Below are positions 10,901-19,215 of a DNA stretch of 64,000 nucleotides, piece by piece. The position numbers were made by a program, and so were the translations under genes. Positions within the stretch are counted from its first letter, which is position 1. Each line of letters starts with the position of its first letter. The notes under the pieces were generated by a model, which was not told the DNA's origin, ran no database searches, and saw nothing but the letters and a program-made list of their open reading frames with translations. This DNA comes from Incurvaria masculella. Lineage: Eukaryota; Arthropoda; Insecta; Lepidoptera; Incurvariidae. The stretch covers positions 2,733,001-2,797,000 of the forward strand of contig OX335660.1 of NCBI GenBank assembly GCA_946894095.1, given 5' to 3'.

Positions 10901-13900
10901 TGATGAAGGCAGGCAGGTTGGGAGCGACGGTGGACAGCAGCGAGAGGGAGCAGCCGACGGACATAGACAGCTGCAGCGCGCGGCGTCTGCCCCACGTGTT
11001 AGCCGTCAGCCCCAAGCGGGCGTCTATTCCACTTACAAGAGGGAGGCGGCCAGTCGCAGCGTGATGAAGGCAGGCAGGTTGGGAGCGACGGTGGACAGCA
11101 GCGAGAGGGAGCAGCCGACGGACATAGACAGCTGCAGCGCGCGGCGTCTGCCCCACGTGTCCGCCGCCCAACCCCAGGCGTGTGAAGTCAGAATGAACCC
11201 TAAAAGCAACAACATTAAGGGCCTTATAGCACCTGATTGCAATCAGTTCCATAAAGGCGTAGGTGAAACCATATTTTATTATTTTTTTAAATAATAACTA
11301 GTTATTTTGGAATTTCCATTGATTATAGATGCATTGATGGTCTTGCCATATTTAAAACCTAAAACGGTAAATATCTGACGCTCATATATTATGTTCAAAC
11401 TTTTTTATGATCGGTGATGAATATGCCTAATTTGAGAACACAAAATACCAGACACATAGGCTGAGATAAATAGTCGTAACCGAAACTAAGACTAAGGAAA
11501 AGTAGTACTCTGTGCCGTCACTTTGCATTGCTTCGAGATTTCGTCCATACAAAATGCGTTAAAGTGACGACGTCAGAAAGTAGTACTTTCAGTTAGTCGT
11601 AACGGAACGTCACTTTGAAGTCACAAAGTACTACTTTTCGTTAGTCATAGTTTCGGTTTCTGTTACGACTATTTATCTCAGCCTTAGGGTCTGTTTCAAT
11701 ATCAGCTGATAGCTTATTTGGCACATAAGCATTGACTAAGGGACCTTTCTTAACATCTTGCAACCAATACCAGTACAAGATAATTAGCACTTTAGTAATA
11801 AAGTCCATTTCAGTATCGATAAAACAATCAATCGACATATATACTGTTTTTCATATCGAAATTCGTTGAATTTTTAAATGAAATAGGAACCCACCGGCGA
11901 AGGGCACGGCGGCGAGCCACGTGTTGACCTCCGGACGCAGGCGAAGGTCACAGCGGACGCCCGGCAGCACGTAGCCGAAGCCGAGCGTCTCGAGGATCAT
12001 GCCCAGCATCAGCGCGCCGCAGAACAGCAGCATGCCGTAGGTGAACCGCCCGACACCTGGCGGCAGCGATGTTCAGCAGCGCTCAGGTGGAAGTTCAGTG
12101 GTCAGAAGTGGGAAAAGAGGGCTGCGAGTTAGCGACCCCTACATTATGTCTAGTCTAGAGCGGCTCGTAGCCTAGTGGCGCGGTGACTGGCCTAGCATAC
12201 CAGAGGTCTGGGTTCAAATCCTCGCCGTTCATGCACCACTTTATTTCTCATTCTGAGTTAGATAAGTGCATTTCGTCACGAATTCGAGCTGCTCCATGGT
12301 TCGGAATCCATGTTAAACTGTGGGTCCCCTTCCCCTACTAGGTGGTAGGGTTTAAGCCAGCCCAGGTTGGTACCATCGCATTGGATGAAAAGATGGTCGA
12401 AGCGACAATGAAAAATTGTTCGTGTTTCCATCCAGTTCAATGTAGCCGTGCTCATAAAGGGAAGGTCCTGGCATGGCACCTAATTCCTTCGGCAATGTGG
12501 TGTATTGGGCTAATATCATAACGGTAGTTGTGTGGTAAGCCATTCATGTCAGAGCCGGTAGTCTAAGTTGTCACCTAAATTGGCGTTACGGCAAACCGAT
12601 CGCCTGGCGTTTACACATGTATGGAGAAATTGAAGAGCGTGCGCAGCGGGCGTTAAGCGAACTAACATTTGCGAGTCCGAGCTTGATTTGACAGCTTACT
12701 CAACGTTGCCGTAAATACGTCGACGTTGCCGTTTACGTCCACTCCGCGTTTTCATACAAATCGGAAGTCCGCGTTTGACTTTGACAGCTTGAAGAAGTAA
12801 AACCACAGAATATCTAGTAAAAACTTGTATGGAGTTTGGAGAAAACGCCAGTCGATCGGTTTGCCGTAAACGCCAATTTAGGTGAGAACTCAGACTGACC
12901 ACTCAGATTGCATAAAAAAATGTTTACTAAATAATTTTCAAGTTTTATGAATGTGATATGCAGGTACGCAGTGTGGTAATTAAGTCCCGGGAACTTGGAT
13001 GTAATTCGGTAACTGGCATCACTGGGTGGCTAGCGAGGGACCTTTATTTCGGCCCGTTCGAAATTTGAATTAAATGGCGCGCTTCCTTGGTTTTCGTGTT
13101 ATTCTAAAGCAACGTTTTTAGTGACGTGTCGTGCAAATAAGTGACTCTCGAATACCTGGTCTTGCATCACGTCAACGCCCCAGCCTTTACTGTGCAAGAG
13201 TTTTTGGCGAAAGAAGGCATTGCAACGTTGCCCCGCAAGTATAGCCCTGATAAGTATCGCCCCCTGCGACTTTCCCAAGAAGTTGCGCCTCGAGGAAACT
13301 TATCATGGCGGCTTAGGAGGGAGCTGTGGACCGCGTTGCTGAATGATTCAACTTCAACTTCGGAATATTACTAAGGGTGCTTCCAATCGTGGTAGCAGCG
13401 TTGGAATCGTTGTGTAGAGTTAGACCATTGTCAAGGCCGATAATAACATATTGACCGTAAATTTATTTGTTTGTGTTTCATTGAAAAAATGGTATAATCG
13501 ACGGCAGAATTCCAAATTATGGGTATACAGCAGGTGGCGAAATTGGTAGACGTCATACCCTCGAAAGGTATGTTTTGCCGGTTCGTGTCCAGCTTTGCTG
13601 TATATTCACAAAGTAGCTCTATTTACAGGGCTCTTTCTTTAATTAATGTGTCCTGTCGATTCTAAATACATCACATTAGTTGTTAGTAGTTATGTAGTAC
13701 GAAAAACTATTTTTGATTGTACCTAGGTAAAAGATGTTGTCTACGGCCCCTGTATAAATAAAAAAACGTCTAGAAGAGTCCAACAGGTACAAAACGCGTG
13801 TATTCGGTTCTGTGAGCATATTAAGAGACGCTCTCATATAACTCCCATTCTGAACAAACTACATATTCTTAAAATGGAAAATCGTCGTATCCTCCACCTG

Positions 13901-16164
13901 GCCACTCAAGTTGCTAAAGTTATTATATCACAGAGTCCCACACCCTTATGGAGTAGACTAAAGTGGCAAGGAGAGAGTCATAGGTATGGCACACGTGGGT
14001 CCGGAGTACTGCTAGCTGTTCCTAAGCATCATGGCTCCTCATTTCGAGGCAGCTTTAAGTTCGCAGCGTCCAAGTGTTGGAACGATATTCCTCCTCCTAT
14101 TCGACAAATTATTACCATACATAGTTTCGAAAAAAAAATTTAAACGTTATCTTCTCTCACATCAAATATCGACAGCTATATAGTTTTTTTATTTTTTATT
14201 AAATGTTTTTATCTTTACTTTACATACGCTAAATATTTCGCTCATCCAAGAAACTCATCGTCCAAAGCATTTTTAGTTCTCATTTAGTTTGTTCACCTTG
14301 TTTGGTTGTACAGTCTATTTGAAGATACTTAATTTGTGTGCTAATTGTATGAAAAGGTTTGATTTATGTCTTTTATCTTGACTTTTAAACCTAATGTAAC
14401 ATAGTTTTACGAAACGTCACTAATGAGAAACATGTCAAACTTAAAATCAGCGACTAGCCTTAGCAATATGTCAGCCTAGTCACAGCTGTGTTTCGTCCTT
14501 TTGTTGATATATGCTGTTTATTTATTTTAATTATCTTACTTTAGCTACTAATTTTTAAGTTATTTGTTACCTTTATAATGTTTTCGTTACATAAGATAAT
14601 TTTATTTTCATTATTTACGCTTATAACTTAGTATAGAATACAATTTAGAAATTAAGTAAGTATAAGCTTTATCTATTTGTAATTGTAAGCATTATCAATA
14701 ATAAACATTTTCATTTTAAAGGTTCCCAAAAAACAGGCTGCGGATTTCAGTCTTAGCCGCCCTATATTCCGGGAGGTCACGACATTTTTGGTCACGATAA
14801 GCTAAATGGCTGAATCTGGGTTCACATGCTAGAGAACAACCCTCTGATGCTAAATATGTCGGTCTGCCCGTCCCAAGTGGTTGCGTTTATTAGATTGGCT
14901 ATATAAAATAGATGCTGGTATGTACCTGCTGATGAATATACTGATTATCTGGAGACTGATACCTATTAATTATACAACAATTACCAGACGGTTACTTAAT
15001 TACATACTTAAATATACCTAAAGGTTTATCTGTAACCTAAATCGCCTCTAACTACTAAATGCAACCAAAGATTTGTTCAGTTTTTGTATTGCTAAACAAA
15101 TATGTATTGATACTTTCATGCTTCGTTATTTGCATCCATTTACCTTATCATATGTATTTTTTTTTCACGATAACTACTTTTTCAGGCGCCTTATCTACGT
15201 AATGCAACCACTTGGAACAGACAGACTGACACATTTAGCTTCAGAGGGTCGTACTTTATCCCGTGAACCCAGTTTCAGCCATTTACGTTATCGTTACCAT
15301 TTTTGTCGCGACCTCCTAGTCTACTAGGCCGTCTAGTACCTACCGGCCGCCCTCTTCTCAGCTCATCAAACTGAGACATGTGATATGACTTTACTTGCTT
15401 GCAAACTTGTATCCAAATCGGTTCCTGAAGTTAGCTCGTGAAGAAATAGTAAAAATATTTAGTGTCATTTCATGTTCGCATCAGTACATTTTTTGCCACG
15501 ATTAGCCACCCTAGGCCCGCCACACCTACACAGTATAATCATTCATGTTTTTAAAAAACAATTGCGAGGACTCGCACACGAAGGGTTCCGTACCATCCTA
15601 CATTATTTAACACCAAAAAAATTTATTTTTTGTATGGGGGGCCCTTAAATTTTTATTATTTTTTCACTTTACATATTTGTTGTTATAGCGGCAAAATATA
15701 TTCACACTCCGAAAATTTCAGCTGCCTACCTATTACGGTTCCTGAGATTCAGGGGGTCCATTCAGAGCAAGAGTGAGTTCGGGAGTGAGTTAACCTAAAA
15801 ATAGCAGGGAAATATATTATTATTTAAATAACGGAACCGTTATTTATACTTCCAACGTATTTACGGGACAACCCAGATTTTTACCTAACTGTAATGATGT
15901 TCTAGAAGTGTGGAAACAGTAACTATTTAAAAAAGGGAGTTTATATTTAGTGGCGAATTCGAACTCACTCTTACTCTGAATGGACCCCCAGCAATGTGAC
16001 AGTGGGACGGACGGACAGTGGAGGCTTAGAAATAGGGTTCCGTTGGCACCCTATGGGAACGGAACCCTAAAAAGCTGCATTAAAAATACTTTACCCGTGA
16101 TTTCCAGTGCGTCTTCCAGGGACACCCACTCCAATTTCTTCTCTTTCTTCGCCATATTCGACAT
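4921..16164 (-). CDS. SV2/SVOP-like major facilitator transporter, 10 exons
   Basis: Predicted 12-helix membrane transporter of the organic-cation / synaptic-vesicle-glycoprotein-2-like MFS group; the substrate cannot be told. Exons, 5' to 3': 16164-16095, 12056-11895, 11199-11037, 10159-10038, 8474-8233, 7798-7650, 7300-7147, 6677-6394, 5410-5283, 5012-4921. They sum to 1566 nt (521 aa) with matching phases at every junction. All acceptors are AG; donors are GT except GC at 7146-7145. Visible marks: TGVGRFTYG at the start of helix 1, the MFS loop motif GWAADTWGRRR at about residues 87-97, PESPKYL at about 218-224, KPPLLKYT before helix 7, and RAMGVCMTMMFGRVGS near the end. The start is the first in-frame ATG after an in-frame TGA; an alternative ATG lies 9 nt downstream (16155). 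Exons are GC-rich, introns AT-rich and full of repeats. Exons 3, 4 and 8 have tandem diverged copies, annotated separately. Confidence 0.88.
5995..6092 (-). pseudogene. Fragment of a third copy of transporter exon 8 (8c)
   Basis: About 90 nt matching the 5' part of exon 8 (TLRTEHFTVAIYLSLAVTS), preceded by the same ATTGACACGC-type junction as copy 8b and then diverging. It has no usable splice sites. Confidence 0.55.
6117..6345 (-). pseudogene. Duplicate of transporter exon 8 (8b) with 42-nt in-frame deletion
   Basis: Close copy of exon 8 (6677-6394) and nearly identical downstream of ESFTVAIYL. It lacks 42 nt (14 codons, ARYLGKR to LFT) between two TTCACCGC-like direct repeats and ends in an intact donor (GTCAG|GTACGG). 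The 5' end is lost: an in-frame TGA and no acceptor precede the homologous start. Confidence 0.65.
8501..9022. mobile_element. TTAA-flanked MITE (GGTGGCCC family), right end lost
   Basis: Starts TTAAGGTGGCCCATCCCGC and continues with the family interior (ACGCGCGAAAAATTCGAAC in the opposite strand). The last ~28 bp are missing. The element begins 27 bp upstream of the acceptor of transporter exon 5. Confidence 0.75.
9388..9432 (-). mobile_element. Short SINE fragment, minus
   Basis: CGATGGTACCAACCCGGGCT followed by ACCCTACCGCCTAC, a 40-bp piece of the shared SINE tail in transporter intron 4. Confidence 0.5.
9919..10006 (-). pseudogene. Degenerate duplicate of transporter exon 4
   Basis: Begins CCTCAG|ATTAATATC and repeats the GYAFLGE motif of exon 4 as GYAFLGDLWPRS. 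A short deletion, substitutions and the absence of a GT donor follow. It lies directly 3' of the real exon 4 (10159-10038). Confidence 0.6.
10192..10390 (+). repeat. GGTTCCGTACC-type repeat, internally deleted
   Basis: Typical start AACCGGCCAAGTGCGAGTCG and end GGTACGGAACCCTAAAAA; about 100 bp of interior including the GGAC run is missing. Confidence 0.8.
10556..10698 (-). pseudogene. Degenerate fourth copy of transporter exon 3 (3d)
   Basis: The sequence aligns to exon 3 including its 5' portion (ATTCTGACATCGCACGC). It carries a one-base insertion before the MFS motif and a deletion in the middle, so the frame is broken. No donor is seen. It is the oldest-looking member of the array. Confidence 0.6.
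10712..10862 (-). pseudogene. Tandem duplicate of transporter exon 3 (copy 3c), donor lost
   Basis: 151 nt, open in the correct phase and keeping the motif Asp (LGLAADTWGRRR), with a 3-nt insertion after it. The donor GTAAGT of the other copies is replaced by GGGAGT, so normal splicing out of this copy is unlikely. It is more diverged from exon 3 than copy 3b. Confidence 0.65.
10876..11023 (-). other. Tandem duplicate of transporter exon 3 (copy 3b)
   Basis: 148 nt, near-identical to exon 3 (11199-11037) over its 3' two thirds, including the CTCTT|GTAAGT donor. Its 5' part is diverged and 15 nt shorter, so the phase (1 in, 2 out) is preserved. It would replace the start of the helix with a DARLGLTAN stretch and change the motif ADTWGRRR to ANTWGRRR. 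The possible acceptor (GGAATAG) lacks a pyrimidine tract. It could be an alternative exon or a decaying copy. Confidence 0.7.
11459..11683. mobile_element. 225-bp palindromic MITE
   Basis: Arms of about 50 bp (GGCTGAGATAAATAGTCGTA / its exact complement ending CTCAGCC) and an inner AAAGTAGTACT / AGTACTACTTT pair. It sits in transporter intron 2. Confidence 0.7.
12158..12551 (+). mobile_element. tRNA-derived SINE, nearly full length
   Basis: Same tRNA-like head and body as 959-1385. Its 3' end is cut by the 353-bp MITE beginning at 12552. Confidence 0.8.
12552..12904. mobile_element. 353-bp inverted-repeat MITE, copy 1
   Basis: Terminal repeats of about 55 bp: GAGCCGGTAGTCTAAG...CACCTAAATTGGCG and the complement CGCCAATTTAGGTGAGAAC. 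Inserted directly behind a SINE. Frames inside it are not genes. Confidence 0.8.
12968..13500 (+). pseudogene. Internally deleted mariner remnant
   Basis: Starts with a mariner-type end (TGGTAATTAAGTCCCGGG). The frame at 13141-13375 recalls the mariner catalytic core: LVLHHVNAPAFT (the second catalytic Asp is Val), QEFLAKEGIATLP, KYSPDKYRPL. A C-terminal trace (SW-QRWNRCVE) follows in another frame. Most of the transposase is missing. Confidence 0.6.
13528..13605 (+). tRNA. tRNA-like sequence with bacterial-type tRNA-Leu D arm (probable pseudogene)
   Basis: A cloverleaf can be drawn: acceptor CAGCAGG paired with TTTGCTG; D arm GGCGAAATTGGTAGACG, as in bacterial or organellar tRNA-Leu; perfect anticodon stem ATACC/GGTAT with loop CTCGAAA (anticodon position CGA); T arm GCCGG-TTCGTGT-CCAGC with one mismatch. 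There is no long variable arm, so it is not a normal tRNA-Leu. It may be a decayed organellar or bacterial insert or a SINE head. Confidence 0.35.
13765..14730 (+). pseudogene. Jockey/CR1-like LINE 3' portion with 3'UTR
   Basis: RVQQVQNACIRFCEHIKRR, then MENRRILHLATQVAKVI, FRGSFKFAASKCWNDIPPP and an early frame change: the C-terminal end of a non-LTR reverse transcriptase. The 3'UTR runs to AATAATAAACATTTTCATTT. Confidence 0.75.
14770..15318. mobile_element. ~550-bp foldback element, copy 1
   Basis: Terminal inverted repeats of about 130 bp (GGGAGGTCACGAC... / ...GTCGCGACCTCC), containing CAAGTGGTTGCGTT and its complement. AT-rich centre. Confidence 0.7.
15552..16073 (+). repeat. GGTTCCGTACC-type repeat split by a nested MITE
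   Basis: Parts 15552-15750 and 15991-16073 are one element interrupted by the 242-bp MITE. It ends 22 bp from transporter exon 1, within intron 1. Confidence 0.8.
15751..15990. mobile_element. 242-bp MITE, copy B
   Basis: Same element as 109-350 with cleaner ends (GGGGGTCCATTCAGAG / CTCTGAATGGACCCCC). Here it is inserted in a GGTTCCGTACC-type repeat, so two independent insertions are seen. Confidence 0.75.
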
Positions 16165-16529
16165 TAGGTAAAACTCTCACAGTATTTCTGGATGCACGCC
16201 TACCCGACGGCTAGGAAGGGAAAAGCTTTTCCGATGTTCGTGGGCCATGGAATTTAACACAAATGTCAGTTCGAGACCTTCGGTGGAATGATTTTGGAAT
16301 GAAACTGGCAAAAGAATAAAATCTTGCGATACGCGAGGTCTTGTTTGATATGATAGGTTAGGTTGGGTTAGATAGTGAATGAAGACGCGCGTGCGATGTG
16401 TGAACACAACGTATTGATAGCAGCGACATCTTCAAATATGTTGAAGGTCCAACGACGGCTTCTTAATTGAGATAACACGAAAAATACGTCTCAACCGTTT
16501 CCGCAAACATGTAGATATAATTTGCTACT

Positions 16530-16738
16530 TCTTGGTTCGGAATCCATGTAAAACTATAGTACCATCGCATTGGATGAAAAGGTTGTCGAAGCGGCAATGA
16601 AGTGGTACGTGTTTTCCATCCAGTTCAATGTAGCCGTGCTGATAAAGAAAGGTCCTGGCATGGCACCTAATTCATTCGGGAATGAGATGTGTTGGACTCT
16701 GATATCATGACGGTGGATTTGGTATTAACCTTCTAAAT
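16530..16738 (+). mobile_element. 5'-truncated tRNA-tail SINE
   Basis: The body and tail of the 959-1385 family (GGTTCGGAATCCATG, ACCATCGCATTGGATG). It lies tail to tail with the inverted copy at 16775-17060. Confidence 0.7.
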
Positions 16739-16774
16739 CAATCTGGGTCCTCAAAAGCGAGCAGCTAGGACAAT

Positions 16775-17060
16775 TTTTCATTGCAGTTTCGATCATCTTT
16801 TCATCCAATGCGATGGTACCAACCTGGACGTGCTGACCCTGGTAGAGTAGGGGGCTTCCTAATAGGGAAATGGGACCTTTAGAAAACTGTAGGTCCGCAT
16901 GTAAAACATGGATTCCGAACCTTGGAACAGCTCGCATTCGTGACTAAATGCACTTATCCAACTCAGAAAGGGAATGAAAGTAGTGTATGAAAGGAGCGAG
17001 GATTTGAACCCAAATCCGGACCCGAAATGCCTAGAGAAGTTCTAGGTTACTGGGTTACAA
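16775..17060 (-). mobile_element. tRNA-derived SINE, minus orientation
   Basis: Reverse-complement body (CCAATGCGATGGTACCAACC, CATGGATTCCGAACC) followed by the tRNA B-box region (GCGAGGATTTGAACCCA). Degenerate. Confidence 0.7.
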
Positions 17061-17072
17061 TGCGCCACTAAG

Positions 17073-17551
17073 TTAAGGCGCTAGGACTATCCAACTACTC
17101 GCGCCATACAAATGCACTTTTTAACAAATGTAATAATATGTAGTGAAACTCTTCAGCAAATCCAAATAGAACTCCAGACTGATAATGGATTGTTAATATT
17201 TTTTTATTCCATCATTTATTTAAATAATAATAAAAATAAAAAAGTTGATTTTTCTCATTAGAAATCTGAAAGTAATTCGATTTCTAGATATAAGCAAAAA
17301 CAGCATATATGCATAAACAAAAAATTCCATTTGCTTTTAGATTTCTACATTTAGTCAAAAAAGTTCGGAAATGGACACCGTTTCCGCAATGTATTTTGTA
17401 TAGAAAAAGGAAACATACATTAACGAAAATAGTTCGATTCCTAGACAAGGAATCATATATTGTAAGAATGACACTTATAATCGTCAGACTTAGTTAGTTA
17501 ACTTGGGGTGCCTCGTCTAACTTTGCGATTTGGCTAGTACCAGGGCCTTAA
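17073..17551. mobile_element. 479-bp TTAA-bounded MITE, copy 1
   Basis: TTAAGGCGCTAGGACTA at the left and GGCTAGTACCAGGGCCTTAA at the right form an imperfect inverted repeat with TTAA borders. The interior is AT-rich with a 62-codon frame that I do not regard as a gene. Confidence 0.75.
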
Positions 17552-17910
17552 GAGCCGAGTCGAGCTATACATGTTGTTTGCTTTTATTTAGACCTCGCAT
17601 AAAATATTTAATTTGGTCAATTTATTTACTCTACACAGATAGGTACCTATTACGATGACAATTTAGAATAATGACAAGTATACACCTCGCTACACCCGTT
17701 AAATTAACGAAATGACGGACACAGATAACGCATGATTTATATATGTGCTAACAGATGTTACAGAGAAAAAGGTAAATCATTAGAGAAGAGAACGCAGATC
17801 GGACATAAGCCGGGGGATTTAGACAACAATATCGAGGTGTATACCTACATAAGATAAACGAAGAGTTTGGTCGTTTCATGGTTCGAAAGCCATATAAAAC
17901 CTATAACAGT

Positions 17911-18131
17911 CGTATTCAGAGTGAACTGTCAAAACTTACTACGCGGATTCACCTGGTGCTTAGCTTGATCGCCATAGCAGCTTGCAATCAATACCCGTAC
18001 AAGATATTCAGCACTTCAGTAATAAAGGCCCTTTAAGTGTCGATTAAAATAAATCAGCACTTGGTGACAACCAGGCTAACCACACAAAATGCAATTTAGT
18101 CCGGACATAACGGTCCGCCCTCTCTGAATAG
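17911..18131. mobile_element. Short MITE with CGTATTCAGAG ends, copy 1
   Basis: CGTATTCAGAGTGAACTGTC at one end and CCGCCCTCTCTGAATA at the other; it appears expanded by an internal insertion that includes a shared 75-bp motif (17971-18046). Confidence 0.55.
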
Positions 18132-18512
18132 TGCTGTATTACAGATGCCTACGCTAAATGAGTATTTAATTGACTTGAATGAGACGTAATAAATGCGGTT
18201 GTCACTGCTTTCCGTCTATCCCCTCTCAGGTAGAAGTGAGTTATAATCGAAAATATTCGACAGATTTGGACGAAATGAACTGTATTCTAGCGATTACAGG
18301 GTAAACAATGTTTGTAGCAAAAAATATCAGTTTGTATCGATGGTTGTTCTTCAAAATACCAAGACTGAATAAGAAATTACTAAATTCCATGTTTATCCCG
18401 TTTGCAACCGATCAAAAATACTTTCGGGAGCGAAGAGCAGTCGCCTATCGAATAAAGGAAAAGGATTAGATTGCCCAAGATGGTGAACGTAGTTAACTAC
18501 GTCAGCCGAACT

Positions 18513-18865
18513 GAGCCGGTAGTCTAAGTTGTCACCTAAATTGGCGTTACGGCAAACCGATCGACTGGCGTTTTCAAATGTATGGAGAAATTGAAGAGCG
18601 CGCGCAGCGGGCGTTAAGCGAACTAACATTTGCGAGTCCGAGCTTGATTTGACAGCTTACTCAACGTTACCGTAAATACGTCGACGTTGCCGTTCACGTC
18701 CACTCTGCGTTTTCATACAAATCGGAAGTCCGCGTTTGAATTTGACAGCTTGAAGAAGTAAAACCACAGAATATCTAGTAAAAACTTGTATGGAGTTTGG
18801 AGAAAACGCCAGTCGATCGGTTTGCCGTAAACGCCAATTTAGGTGAGAACTTAGACTACCGGCTC
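18513..18865. mobile_element. 353-bp inverted-repeat MITE, copy 2 (best preserved)
   Basis: Outer 16 bp are a perfect inverted repeat (GAGCCGGTAGTCTAAG / CTTAGACTACCGGCTC), which defines the ends of the family. Confidence 0.85.
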
Positions 18866-18899
18866 GTTTCAGACATTTGAATGTGGTGACAATACATGT

Positions 18900-19215
18900 G
18901 AAAAACCGGCCAAGTGCGAGTCGGACCCGCACACGAAGATTTCCGTACCATAGTACAAAGTTTAACACTAAAAATCACGTTTTTGGGGGGCATTTTAATT
19001 ATTATTATTGAATAATTTTACCTATTTGTTGTTATAGCGGCAAAACAAATACACACTCTGTGAACATTTCAGCTGCCTACCTATTACGGTTTATGAGATA
19101 CAGCTTATTTCTTCACCTCCATGGATACACCCCCGTTGACAGAAGGACGGACGGACAGAGGAGGCTTAGTAATAGGGTTCCGTACCCAAAGAGTGCCAAC
19201 GGAACCCTAAAAAAC
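18900..19215 (+). repeat. GGTTCCGTACC-type repeat
   Basis: Full: AACCGGCCAAGTGCGAGTCG to ACGGAACCCTAAAAA, 35 bp after MITE copy 2. Confidence 0.8.

Noticed and set aside
12696..12902. Recurring 68-codon frame (SLSSHLNWRLRQT type) also at 18657, 25830 and 37791
   Set aside because: It lies wholly within the 353-bp MITE copies and reflects the repeat, not a gene.
17309..17497. 62-codon frame identical in two places (also 36344-36532)
   Set aside because: Identity is due to the two recent 479-bp MITE copies; AT-rich and without start context or family.
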